Assembly (NCBI GenBank): GCA_021204515.1
Contig: JAJPZH010000107.1
Span: 1 to 54,001 of the forward strand
From: Alistipes sp.
GTDB lineage: Bacteria; Bacteroidota; Bacteroidia; Bacteroidales; Rikenellaceae
Direction of reading: 5' to 3'
Length of the DNA stretch: 54,001 bases
Below are positions 30,558 through 39,411 of this stretch, one piece after another. A program made the position numbers and the translations under genes. Numbering within the stretch: position 1 is the stretch's first letter; every line of letters starts with the position of its first letter. The notes below the pieces were generated by a model. That model made no database searches, was not told the DNA's origin, and saw only the letters and a list, made by a program, of their open reading frames with translations.

Positions 30558-31427
30558 ATGGAGAATACGATTCGTATAAACGATGCGACCTGCATTCGCT
30601 GCGGCCGCTGCATGAAGGTCTGTCCTTCGCAGATTTTCGTACAGGAGAAGGCCGGGGCTGCGGTGACGCTGCATAAACCCGAAAACTGCATCGTCTGCGG
30701 CCATTGCGCGGCGGTCTGTCCCACGGGGGCGGTCGAACATGCCGATTTCCCGGCGGAAAAGGTGCATCCGATCGACTATGCGGCTTTGCCGACGCCCGAA
30801 CAGGTCGAACTGCTGCTCGCCGTGCGGCGTTCGAACCGGGCTTTTTCACAGCGTCCCGTGCCGCAGGAGTATCTGGACCGCATCGTTGCGGCGGCCGATC
30901 GTGCGCCGACGGCGACCAATGCCCGGCAGCTGGGCTATACGCTGGTGACCGATCCCGATATGCGGCGCGGAATCATCGAATATACGCTCGGCGTCTTCGG
31001 CTCGCTCGTGAAGCGTTTGTCGAATCCGCTCGTGCGGCCTTGGCTGAGCCGGCTGCTGCCGGGCGTTTACCGTTACGTCCCGGTATTTAAGAAGATGCGC
31101 CGTGAATACACAGAGCAGGGGATCGACCGTATCCTGCGCGGAGCGACAGCCGTGCTGTTCATTCATGCGCCGAAGGAGAGCCGTTTCGGCGCCGAGGACG
31201 CCAACCTCGCTTATCAGAACGCCTCGCTGACGGCCGAATCGCTCGGAGTGGGACAGGTCTACATGGGATTCGTGCTGATCGCCGTGCGGCAGGACAAAAA
31301 AGGCGGACTGAACCGGATGCTGGGGCTTCGAGACCGCCGTATCTGCGCCGTCATGGCGCTCGGCATGCCGCAGTTCCGCTATCCGAACTACATCGACCGC
31401 AAAGAATCGGAGATCCGGAAAATTTAG
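30558..31427 (+). CDS. Ferredoxin-nitroreductase fusion protein
   Basis: This 289-residue protein has an N-terminal 2[4Fe-4S] ferredoxin domain (C12/C15/C18/C22 and C44/C47/C50/C54) fused to an FMN-binding nitroreductase domain (about residues 85-275). The latter includes the opening RRSNRAFSQRPVP, APTATNARQLGY and the C-terminal ALGMPQFRYP. The fused ferredoxin suggests that FMN is reduced from low-potential ferredoxin rather than NAD(P)H. The substrate is unknown. An upstream ATG at 30525 would add 11 residues, but the M at 30558 begins a conserved-looking ferredoxin N-terminus, so I choose it. Confidence 0.93.
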   Translation: MENTIRINDATCIRCGRCMKVCPSQIFVQEKAGAAVTLHKPENCIVCGHCAAVCPTGAVEHADFPAEKVHPIDYAALPTPEQVELLLAVRRSNRAFSQRPVPQEYLDRIVAAADRAPTATNARQLGYTLVTDPDMRRGIIEYTLGVFGSLVKRLSNPLVRPWLSRLLPGVYRYVPVFKKMRREYTEQGIDRILRGATAVLFIHAPKESRFGAEDANLAYQNASLTAESLGVGQVYMGFVLIAVRQDKKGGLNRMLGLRDRRICAVMALGMPQFRYPNYIDRKESEIRKI

Positions 31428-31472
31428 TTCCGCAGGGTGGCCGTGCTGATTGTGCGGACTTCCTATATATAT

Positions 31473-31506
31473 ATGAAAACGCCCTGCATCGGCAGGGCGT
31501 TTTCAT
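31473..31506. terminator. Bidirectional terminator between nitroreductase and lptD
   Basis: A 15-bp perfect stem (31473-31487 with 31492-31506, loop ATCG) has A/T flanks and lies between convergent genes. Confidence 0.92.
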
Positions 31507-31535
31507 TTTCCGGACGGGCGGCGGCTTTTGTATGT

Positions 31536-34436
31536 TTAGTACATATTGTCGTACATACTCTGACTCTTGTCGTATTTGAGGTCGGAGAGCGATGCCGCCT
31601 TGACGCCGATGTTGAAACTCCAGCTGCGGTGGTAACCGAACGGAATCCACGAAAAGGACATCTGCCAGCAGTGCAGGTCGCGCGAAATGGAGACCGACGA
31701 GGTCGTCAGTTTGTTTTGTTTGATGTCGTAACCGCCTTGGAACGTGACGCCCGTTTTCGGCGTCAGATTGACGCTGCCGTTGAAGCCGATCGTCTGCGTA
31801 ATATTCTTTTTGTAGCCTTTGGGCGGATAATTTCCCCGCGATATGGAGTAATTGACCGTGTAGTTGAAACCGAAGTTCCACGGCAGCGAGAAGTCGTAAT
31901 AGGTTTGGGCCATGTACTGCCTTCGCAGTACGGGGTCCATGTTGCCGTAGGGGTCGTAGAACGGGTTCATGTATTCGGGCGGAATACTCGTGATGTCGTT
32001 GATGGCACGTTCCGTACGGTCCTGACGCGATTTGAAAGTGTAGCCGAACGACCAGCCCGTCGATTCGATACGTCCCGGCAGGAAGAGCTTGTCGTACAGT
32101 TTTCCGTCGGGGGTCAGCTTGTAGAGGTTGAGCGTCGCCGAGAGATTGATGCTGAAATTGCCGAACAGCGTGGTGCGGAACGAGATGGGAATGGTCGAGA
32201 GTCCCATCGAGTCGGCCAGAAAGTTATACGAACCGCTGAGCCGCAGCTCGTCGATCAGTTTGATCTTCTTGACGCCTGAGGTGTCGCGCTTGCTCAGCAC
32301 CTTCATTTCGAGGTTCTGCGACAGCGAGAAGTTCATCGACATCGAACGGCCCGAACTGGGGACGCCGTAGGCATTGACCGAATAGGGCGAATAGGTGCGG
32401 AACGTACCGGTCGAATCGGACTGGTAGTTGCTCTGATAGCCGTATTTGGGATCGCCGAAGTCCGGAGCGTACGAGAATCCGATCGACGGCGTGATCGTGT
32501 GGCGGATCGCCTGAATCTTGCGGTCGCGGCGTTTTTTGGTGAAGTCGTACATGCCGTATACGGTCGTCGATGTCGAGACACTGAAGTTGTAGTTGTAAAG
32601 ACGGTAGAAGCCGTACTGCGCCGGCAGCGTATCGACGCTGTTGGTGACGGGGTTCCATTCCAGCTCGACTTTTTTGAAATACCACTTCTCGTTGTAGTTG
32701 GCCGACGGCGAGATGTTGATGTAGTTGAAGAGGTTGAACGACGCCGAGACCGGGATGTTGTGTTCGATGCCGTTCTTCATGTTGTCCAACGTCTCCTTCG
32801 AGAATATTTTGTCCTCGGTGGTGCTCACCGAGTTGGTCATTTTACCCGTGTACTGCATTGAGATCTTCTCGTACCAGCGGTCCTTGCCGGTTTTCTCCTT
32901 GCGCTTGAAGGGGTAGAAGCGCGAGACGTTGAAGACCAGCGTGGGCAGGGTTACCGAAATGGTCTTGTTCTGGGAGTTCTGCGAAATGGACATGTTCGCC
33001 GAAAGCGAGAAAGGAGTGCCGGCCCAGTTCTTCGAATAGGCGATCGACGAGTTGGTCTGCGTGGCGAGAATGTCGTTGAGGTTGGTCGCCGAATATTTGC
33101 TGTAACCGCTGGTGGCGAAGTTCACCGACGCCGAGAAAGTCGAACCGGGATTGGCTTTGGCGTCCTGCGAGTGGGTCCACTGAATGCGGAAGTTGCTCTG
33201 CTTGATATAGTCGGGTTCGCCTTTTTCGCCCGTCTTGATGTTCGAGTACTGCATGTTGAAACTGCCGCTGTACTTGTAGCGCTTGATGTAGCGCGATGCC
33301 GCCGAGGCTTCCCATGAACCGAGCGTGTAGATACCGCCGCGGACGGCCAGATCGGCGTAATCGCCCAGCGTGAAGTAATAACCCAGATCGCGCAGGAAGA
33401 ATCCCTTGGTGTACTCTTCGCCGTAGGTGGGCATCAGCAGACCCGACTTGGGACCCGAACTGATCGGGAAGAAGCCTTCGGGAATGCCCAGAAAGTAGAT
33501 CGGCACGTCTTCCATGACCAGATAGGCCGGACCCGTGACGACTTTCTTGCCCGGAATGACCTTGGCTTTGGTCATCGCCAGATAGAAGTGCGGATGATCC
33601 GTTTCGTCGCAGGTCGTATATTTTCCGTTCTCGATGTTGATCGTGTTGTCGGGCATCTTCTTGACGCTGCCGCCCACCAGCCAGCCGTCGCCCTGCTGTG
33701 TCGCCACGCCCTTGATCTTGGCCTTCTTCGATTCGAGGTTGTAGGTGATCGTGTCCATCTTGTAGGGGGCTTCGCCGCCGTCGGAGAATTCGGGTTTGGT
33801 GACGATGGCCTTGCCTTCGAGCGAGTCGGGTTTGCCGTATGCGTGGATCAGCTTGGAGTTCATGTCGATCTGCATATAGTCGGCCTTGAGGTTGCTTTTC
33901 TGATAGGTGACGTCGCCTTCGTTGTAGATATAGACCATTTTGTTGCGGACGTCGTAAACCAGCGAGTCCTTGTTCTTGCCCGAAATCGGATCGTCGAGGA
34001 AGGCGCCGGGCTTGCGCGGCCGCTTGACCGAGTCGCGTGCCACGGTGTCGGCCTGCCGGTTGGCCAGCGAATCGACCCGTTGGGCGATGAGCGAATCGAC
34101 CTGCGAACTGAACATCGAGTCGCGTTCCTGCTGCGACATGGCTTCGAATTCGGCGTGGCGGCGGGCTTTTTCCCGGGCGGCCCGGGCTTGCGCGCGGCGT
34201 TCGCTGCGCGTCAGGGCCGTGGCTTCGGGAACTTCGGCCGTGGCTTCCGGAAGGGTATATGCTGGGATGGAATCTTGGGTGCGGGCGCTGTCTGCGGCGG
34301 CTGCGGCGAACATGCTCCGGGGTGCGGACGAGCCGAACACCAGCTGAGCGAAGAACAGGATTACCGCCGCCGAAATTAGATATTTTACCCTAAGTTTAGC
34401 CAAAATTCCAATACTTTTTCGTAACTTTGACGACAT
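31536..34436 (-). CDS. lptD: LPS-assembly outer membrane protein LptD
   Basis: This 966-residue protein inserts lipopolysaccharide into the outer leaflet together with LptE and the Lpt bridge. A signal anchor or peptide (about residues 18-36) is followed by a roughly 100-residue charged, low-complexity segment rich in Arg, Ala, Gln and Asp (LTRSERRAQARAAREKARR, then DSL repeats). An OstA/LptA-like beta-jellyroll follows (about residues 150-300; phrases such as VYIYNEGDVTYQKSNLKADYMQID). The rest is a beta-barrel that ends near the final Tyr. The charged N-terminal extension is absent in enterobacterial LptD and seems to be a Bacteroidota feature. A TATCTTTG box lies at 34503-34496. Confidence 0.93.
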   Translation of the reverse strand: MSSKLRKSIGILAKLRVKYLISAAVILFFAQLVFGSSAPRSMFAAAAADSARTQDSIPAYTLPEATAEVPEATALTRSERRAQARAAREKARRHAEFEAMSQQERDSMFSSQVDSLIAQRVDSLANRQADTVARDSVKRPRKPGAFLDDPISGKNKDSLVYDVRNKMVYIYNEGDVTYQKSNLKADYMQIDMNSKLIHAYGKPDSLEGKAIVTKPEFSDGGEAPYKMDTITYNLESKKAKIKGVATQQGDGWLVGGSVKKMPDNTINIENGKYTTCDETDHPHFYLAMTKAKVIPGKKVVTGPAYLVMEDVPIYFLGIPEGFFPISSGPKSGLLMPTYGEEYTKGFFLRDLGYYFTLGDYADLAVRGGIYTLGSWEASAASRYIKRYKYSGSFNMQYSNIKTGEKGEPDYIKQSNFRIQWTHSQDAKANPGSTFSASVNFATSGYSKYSATNLNDILATQTNSSIAYSKNWAGTPFSLSANMSISQNSQNKTISVTLPTLVFNVSRFYPFKRKEKTGKDRWYEKISMQYTGKMTNSVSTTEDKIFSKETLDNMKNGIEHNIPVSASFNLFNYINISPSANYNEKWYFKKVELEWNPVTNSVDTLPAQYGFYRLYNYNFSVSTSTTVYGMYDFTKKRRDRKIQAIRHTITPSIGFSYAPDFGDPKYGYQSNYQSDSTGTFRTYSPYSVNAYGVPSSGRSMSMNFSLSQNLEMKVLSKRDTSGVKKIKLIDELRLSGSYNFLADSMGLSTIPISFRTTLFGNFSINLSATLNLYKLTPDGKLYDKLFLPGRIESTGWSFGYTFKSRQDRTERAINDITSIPPEYMNPFYDPYGNMDPVLRRQYMAQTYYDFSLPWNFGFNYTVNYSISRGNYPPKGYKKNITQTIGFNGSVNLTPKTGVTFQGGYDIKQNKLTTSSVSISRDLHCWQMSFSWIPFGYHRSWSFNIGVKAASLSDLKYDKSQSMYDNMY

Positions 34437-34495
34437 GTCGGCAAAAACGCCTGAATCAGGTCTCTGGCGACCTCCCGCGGGGTTTTCAGGCGCGA

Positions 34496-34503
34496 CAAAG
34501 ATA
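34496..34503 (-). promoter_or_regulatory. -7 box for lptD
   Basis: TATCTTTG on the minus strand matches TAnnTTTG, about 60 bases before the lptD ATG. A GC-rich inverted repeat (around 34449-34490) lies in the resulting 5' leader. Confidence 0.55.
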
Positions 34504-34544
34504 GGTAAAAAATTACAGAAAGCTTACACTTGATCTTTTAAAAT

Positions 34545-35789
34545 ATGCGCACACGACTGTTCCTGTTATTCGCATTTGCGGCCGTAACCGTTCTTACGAA
34601 CGTAGCAGCCGCCGGGAATATTGCGCACGGAGTCGAAGTTGTGGTGATCGACGCCGGTCACGGCGGCAACGATCCCGGCGCGCACTACGGCGGAGTCAGT
34701 GAAAAGGACCTGACGCTGAAGGTGGCTCTCAAACTCGGCAAAATGATCGAGGAGGGCATGCCCGGCGTGAAAGTGGTTTATACGCGCAAGACGGACAAGG
34801 CGCTGAATCCCGACAAGGCGAAAGACCTTCAGGCGCGCGCCGACATCGCCAACAAGGCCGGCGGCGACCTCTTTATCTCGATCCATGTCAACGCCGCCAA
34901 ATCCACGGCTGCGCGCGGCGTCGAGACGCTGATTATGGGCGAAAGTCCCAAGGAGCAGCGTTACAACGAAAACGCACTGTTCGAGAACAACCGCGAGGAC
35001 CTGATCGACATGTCCGACGAACGCACGGCGGCTATCGTGCGGGCCTATATCCAGAATCTGCAGTTCACCTACGGCGAATACAGCATGGCCGTCGCCCGCT
35101 GTATTCAGAACAATTATCTGAAGGCGGGCCGCCACTCGCGGGGCATCAAACCCCAGCTGCTGCGCGTGCTTTATGCGACCGATATGCCGGGCGTGCTGAC
35201 CGAGATCGGATTTCTTTCCAATGCGCAGGAGGCGGCCTACATGAAGTCGGATAAGGGGCAGACCGAGATCGCCCGTTCGATTTACGAGGGCGTGAAGGAC
35301 TATTCGGCCTATGTGCTCGAAACACGCAACGCCGAAGAGGAAGCCGCGGCAGCGCCGCAGCCGGAGAAAAAACCGGAACAGGTGATCGTCGGCAAGGAAC
35401 CCGTGCGCGGGGCCGGCGGAGAGACGGATGCGAAGGATTCCGCTGCCGAATCCGAACCGGTGACTGCGCCGGCAAAGCAGGAGACCTCCCAAGCGCAGAC
35501 TACGAAGGCCGACGCTCCGAAACGAACGACTCCGAAACAGGATGCGCAGCCGCTGCGCTATACCGTGCAGGTGCTGGCCAGCCCCCAGACCGTGCCGACT
35601 TCGTCCGCGCGGTTCAAGAGCTACCGCGGCAGGGTGAAACAATATACGGCCGACGGCAAATACCGTTATAAGTATTGCGTCGGCGAATACGAGACCCGCG
35701 ATGCGGCGCAGAAACAACTGGCGGCGGTGCGCAAAGTTTTCCCCGACGCCTTTGTGGTGAGCTGCCGGGGAACGCAGATCGTGAAATAA
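34545..35789 (+). CDS. N-acetylmuramoyl-L-alanine amidase with SPOR domain
   Basis: This 414-residue periplasmic amidase_3 enzyme cuts the bond between MurNAc and the stem peptide during cell separation. After a signal peptide (about residues 1-23) come the zinc ligands H39 (DAGHGG), E53 (SEKDL) and the His of SIHVNA (about residue 114), with the catalytic Glu in LTEIGFLS (about residue 226). A Glu/Ala/Pro-rich linker (about 265-335) leads to a C-terminal SPOR domain (about 337-414, starting LRYTVQVLAS) that binds denuded septal glycan. The SPOR domain replaces the AMIN domain of E. coli AmiC. It is divergent from lptD and followed after 13 bases by an MCE protein. Confidence 0.96.
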   Translation: MRTRLFLLFAFAAVTVLTNVAAAGNIAHGVEVVVIDAGHGGNDPGAHYGGVSEKDLTLKVALKLGKMIEEGMPGVKVVYTRKTDKALNPDKAKDLQARADIANKAGGDLFISIHVNAAKSTAARGVETLIMGESPKEQRYNENALFENNREDLIDMSDERTAAIVRAYIQNLQFTYGEYSMAVARCIQNNYLKAGRHSRGIKPQLLRVLYATDMPGVLTEIGFLSNAQEAAYMKSDKGQTEIARSIYEGVKDYSAYVLETRNAEEEAAAAPQPEKKPEQVIVGKEPVRGAGGETDAKDSAAESEPVTAPAKQETSQAQTTKADAPKRTTPKQDAQPLRYTVQVLASPQTVPTSSARFKSYRGRVKQYTADGKYRYKYCVGEYETRDAAQKQLAAVRKVFPDAFVVSCRGTQIVK

Positions 35790-35802
35790 AAACATACGAG
35801 AT

Positions 35803-36804
35803 ATGAAAAGGGAAGTTAAGATCGGAATTTTCGCCGTGGCGATGATCGGCGTCGCATGGGCGGGCATCCGCTTTCTGAAAGGATTCGATATTTTCAGCCG
35901 CAACGTCGAATATTATGCGGCTTACGACCAGATCAACGGCGTGCAGAATGCTTCGCCGATTATGATGAAGGGTGTCAAAATCGGTTCGGTGACGGGCCTT
36001 TCGTTCGATCCCGCCCGCAGCGACAAAGTCGTGCTGCGGTTCACCATCAAACGCGAATACCGCATTCCGACCGACTCGGAAGCCAAGATCTTCAGCAACG
36101 GACTGATGGGCGCCAAGGCGATCGAAATAACCTACGGCACGGCCGATACTTATCTGCATAAGGGGGATACGCTGCGTTCGAGCCGCGACCGCGACCTGAT
36201 GGACGTGGCCGGTTCGGAACTGGATTTCTTCAAACAGAAAGTCTCGCAGCTCACCACCGATCTGTCGCGTGCGCTCGATAATCTCAATAAGCTGATGGAG
36301 AGCAATGCCGATAATATCGCCGGAACGCTCGGCAACCTCAATTCCGTGACGGGCGACATGGCGCAGATACTTTCCGCCGAGAAAAACAACCTGAAAAGCG
36401 CGCTGGAGAATCTTTCGAAATTCTCCGACATGCTCGGCGACAACGCCCAGCGCGTGGACAGCATCATCGGCAATGTGGACCGGGTCGTCGCGCAGTTCTC
36501 CGAAGAGGAGTTCGCCGTCAAGCTTTCGCAGACGGTCGGGCATCTCGACGATCTGGTGGCCCGTATCGCGCAGGGCGAGGGTACGGTCGGTCGGCTGATG
36601 AACGATCCCGAACTTTACGATTCGCTCAACCGGGCCAGCGAGAATCTCGCCGCACTGCTGGCCGACTTCAAACAGTATCCGGGCCGTTACGTCCATCTTT
36701 CGCTCTTCGGGCGCAACCCCGAGAAAATGAAGGAGAAGGCCGACAAAAAGGCCGCGAAGGCCGCCGAGAAAGCCGAGCGCGATTCGCTCAGGCGGCTGCG
36801 GTAG
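35803..36804 (+). CDS. MCE/MlaD-family lipid-transport protein
   Basis: This 333-residue protein has one N-terminal membrane helix (about residues 6-24), then an MCE domain (about 35-115) with the central NGVQNASPIMMKGVKIGSVT and SNGLMGAKAIEIT. A long helical or coiled-coil region (about 130-285) precedes a Lys/Ala/Glu-rich tail. MCE proteins shuttle phospholipids between membranes, usually with an ABC transporter. No MlaE or MlaF partner is in this window, so the partner must be elsewhere. It probably shares a transcript with the amidase and mutS2. Confidence 0.94.
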   Translation: MKREVKIGIFAVAMIGVAWAGIRFLKGFDIFSRNVEYYAAYDQINGVQNASPIMMKGVKIGSVTGLSFDPARSDKVVLRFTIKREYRIPTDSEAKIFSNGLMGAKAIEITYGTADTYLHKGDTLRSSRDRDLMDVAGSELDFFKQKVSQLTTDLSRALDNLNKLMESNADNIAGTLGNLNSVTGDMAQILSAEKNNLKSALENLSKFSDMLGDNAQRVDSIIGNVDRVVAQFSEEEFAVKLSQTVGHLDDLVARIAQGEGTVGRLMNDPELYDSLNRASENLAALLADFKQYPGRYVHLSLFGRNPEKMKEKADKKAAKAAEKAERDSLRRLR

Positions 36805-36825
36805 CTCTTTACCCGACATAACACC

Positions 36826-39318
36826 ATGATTTATCCTGCAAACTTCGAGCAGAAGATCGGTTTCGACCGGCTTCGTGAACAGGTTGCGGCACGCTGTACC
36901 ATGCGTGCCGCCCGTGCGCGGCTGGCCGAAGAGACCTTTTCGACTTCGGCGCGCGAGATCGCCCGGCGGCTGACGCTGGCCGACGAAATGCGCCTGTTGC
37001 TCGATATGGAACACGAATTTCCCGGCGGGGAGTATCCCGACGTCGATCATATCGTCGCCAAGCTGCGCGTCGAAGGTTCGTTCCTCGACGTCGAGGAGGT
37101 GGTGACGCTGCATCGTGCGCTGACGGTCGTCGGCGGCATCGTCGCCTTCATTCTCAACCGCGAAGAGCAGTATCCTGCGCTTCACGCCCGCAGCCGCGGC
37201 GTCGCGGCGTTTCCCGAAATCGTGCAGCGGATCGACGCTATCGTCGATCGCTTCGGCAATGTGAAGGACAACGCTTCGCCCGGCTTGCTGGAGATTCGGC
37301 GGGCTATCCGCGAACGCGAGGGGCAGGCCGCCAAGCGTCTGCAGGCCGTGCTGTCGGCCGCCAAGAACGCCGGTATCGTCGATGCCGACGCCCAGATTTC
37401 GATCCGCGAGGGCAAAGCCGTGATTCCGGTCGCTGCGGCCAACAAACGCAAACTGCAGGGCTTCATTCACGACGAGTCGGCCACCGGACGCACGTTCTAC
37501 GTCGAGCCGGTCGAGGTGGTGGAGATCAACAACGAACTGCGCGAACTGGAATATGCCGAGCGGCGCGAGATCGTCCGCATCCTCTCGGAGTTCACCGATT
37601 CGGTGCGCCCCGATGCGGAGCTGATCGCCGATTCGGGCGACTACCTCGCCCAGATCGACATGCTGCGCGCCAAGGGGCGCTGGGCTTCGGAGAACGGCTG
37701 CGTGAAGCCGATCGTCTCGACCGACGACCGGCTGGTGCTGAAAAACGCCCGCCATCCCTTGTTGCAGCAGACGCTCCGGGCGCAGGGCCGCGAGGTCGTG
37801 CCGCTCGACATGCAGCTGGACCGCCGCAAGCATATCCTCGTCATTTCGGGTCCCAATGCGGGCGGCAAGTCTGTCTGTCTGAAAACCACGGGCATCGTGC
37901 AGTATATGTTCCAGTGCGGTTTTCTCGTCCCGGCGTCGGAGGTCTCCGAACTGCCCGTGTTCCGGTCGATCTTCATCGACATCGGCGACGAGCAGTCGAT
38001 CGACGACGATCTTTCGACCTATTCGTCGCACCTGCTCAACATGAAGAACATGCTGGCCGGGGCCTCCTCCGCGACGCTGGTGCTGATCGACGAATTCGGA
38101 TCGGGTACCGAGCCGATCATCGGCGGCGCCATCGCCGAAGCTATCCTCGAACGCCTGCTGGCCAAGGGATGCTACGGCGTTATCACGACCCATTACGCCA
38201 ATATCAAATACTATGCGTCGAACACCGAAGGCATCGCCAACGGCGCCATGATGTTCGACGTGCAGCATATCCGGCCGCTGTTTCGGCTCGAAACGGGCAA
38301 GCCCGGCAGTTCGTTCGCCGTGGAGATCGCCCGCAAGATCGGCCTACCGGAAGACATTATCCGCATTGCGGGCGAGAAGGCCGGCAGCGACCATATCAAC
38401 ATCGAGAAACAGTTGCGCGAAATCGCCCGCGACAAACATTACTGGGAACAGAAACGCGACCGCATCCGTCTGACGGACCGCAAGGTCGAAGAGCTGGAGC
38501 AGACTTACGCCGAGCAGCTGGCGAAGATCAAGTCCGAGCGGCAGGAGATTCTGAAAAAGGCCAAGCAGGAGGCCCAGCGGCTGATCGCCGACGCCAACAG
38601 GCAGATCGAGAATACGATCAGGACCATCCGCGAAGCGCAGGCTGAAAAGGAGCTGACGCGGCTGGCGCGCCGCGAGCTGGACGACTTCCGCGATGCGGTC
38701 GAGCAGGCCGATACGGCTGAAAAAGACGCGCAGGTGGCCCGCGAGATCGAGCGTATCGAACGCCGCCGCCAGCGGCGCATCGAGCGCAAAACCCAGCGCG
38801 GCGAAGCGCAGGCGGCGGCCGCTGCCCCCGAACCGCCCAAACCCCGCGAGGTCGAAACCGGTTCCAAGGTCCGCATGGCCGGGCAGGATATGGTCGGCGT
38901 GGTGCAGTCGGTCAAGGGGAAGAAAGCGCAGGTCGCCTTCGGCCAGATACTGACCACGGTTGATAAAAACCTGCTGACCGTAGTTTCGAACAATGAATTC
39001 CGCGAGGCGACGCGCCCGCAGACGGCCCGTACGGTGGTCTCGGTCGATATTTCGGCCCGCAAACTCAATTTCAGGGACCATATCGACGTGCGGGGCATGC
39101 GCGCCGCCGAAGCGCTGGATGCCGTGCAGGATTTCGTCGATGACGCTCTGATGGTGGGCGTGGGTTCGGTTTCGATTCTCCACGGCAAGGGTACGGGGGC
39201 CTTGAAGGAGGAGATCCGCCGCTATCTGCGCACGGTTCCCGAGGTCGAGAGCGCCAAGGACGAGCATGCCGACCGCGGCGGGGCGGGCATTACGATCGTG
39301 ACTTTTAAGATGGACTGA
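36826..39318 (+). CDS. mutS2: Endonuclease MutS2
   Basis: This 830-residue MutS-like ATPase with a C-terminal Smr domain suppresses recombination in some bacteria and rescues stalled ribosomes in others. It has helical core domains, then an ABC-type ATPase with Walker A GPNAGGKS (residues 342-349), DDDLSTYSSH and Walker B LVLIDEFGSGTEP. A long coiled coil rich in Arg, Glu and Gln (about 510-680) follows. The Smr domain (about 755-830) carries the DVRGMRAAEAL opening and the HGKGTGAL motif of the nuclease. The N-terminal mismatch-recognition domain of MutS is absent, as expected. Length is slightly above the usual 780-800. Confidence 0.97.
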   Translation: MIYPANFEQKIGFDRLREQVAARCTMRAARARLAEETFSTSAREIARRLTLADEMRLLLDMEHEFPGGEYPDVDHIVAKLRVEGSFLDVEEVVTLHRALTVVGGIVAFILNREEQYPALHARSRGVAAFPEIVQRIDAIVDRFGNVKDNASPGLLEIRRAIREREGQAAKRLQAVLSAAKNAGIVDADAQISIREGKAVIPVAAANKRKLQGFIHDESATGRTFYVEPVEVVEINNELRELEYAERREIVRILSEFTDSVRPDAELIADSGDYLAQIDMLRAKGRWASENGCVKPIVSTDDRLVLKNARHPLLQQTLRAQGREVVPLDMQLDRRKHILVISGPNAGGKSVCLKTTGIVQYMFQCGFLVPASEVSELPVFRSIFIDIGDEQSIDDDLSTYSSHLLNMKNMLAGASSATLVLIDEFGSGTEPIIGGAIAEAILERLLAKGCYGVITTHYANIKYYASNTEGIANGAMMFDVQHIRPLFRLETGKPGSSFAVEIARKIGLPEDIIRIAGEKAGSDHINIEKQLREIARDKHYWEQKRDRIRLTDRKVEELEQTYAEQLAKIKSERQEILKKAKQEAQRLIADANRQIENTIRTIREAQAEKELTRLARRELDDFRDAVEQADTAEKDAQVAREIERIERRRQRRIERKTQRGEAQAAAAAPEPPKPREVETGSKVRMAGQDMVGVVQSVKGKKAQVAFGQILTTVDKNLLTVVSNNEFREATRPQTARTVVSVDISARKLNFRDHIDVRGMRAAEALDAVQDFVDDALMVGVGSVSILHGKGTGALKEEIRRYLRTVPEVESAKDEHADRGGAGITIVTFKMD

Positions 39319-39411
39319 CGATTTTTCGCAGCGTTCCGGCCGTGTGCGGCGTGTCGTGTCGGCTGCCGAGAGCAGACCGCGCGGCGGACGGAACGGAAAA
39401 ATGACAAGAGG

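Noticed and set aside
35614-38268. An 884-residue minus-strand frame across the amidase, MCE and mutS2 genes
   Set aside because: It spans three well-supported plus-strand genes and encodes no recognisable protein.
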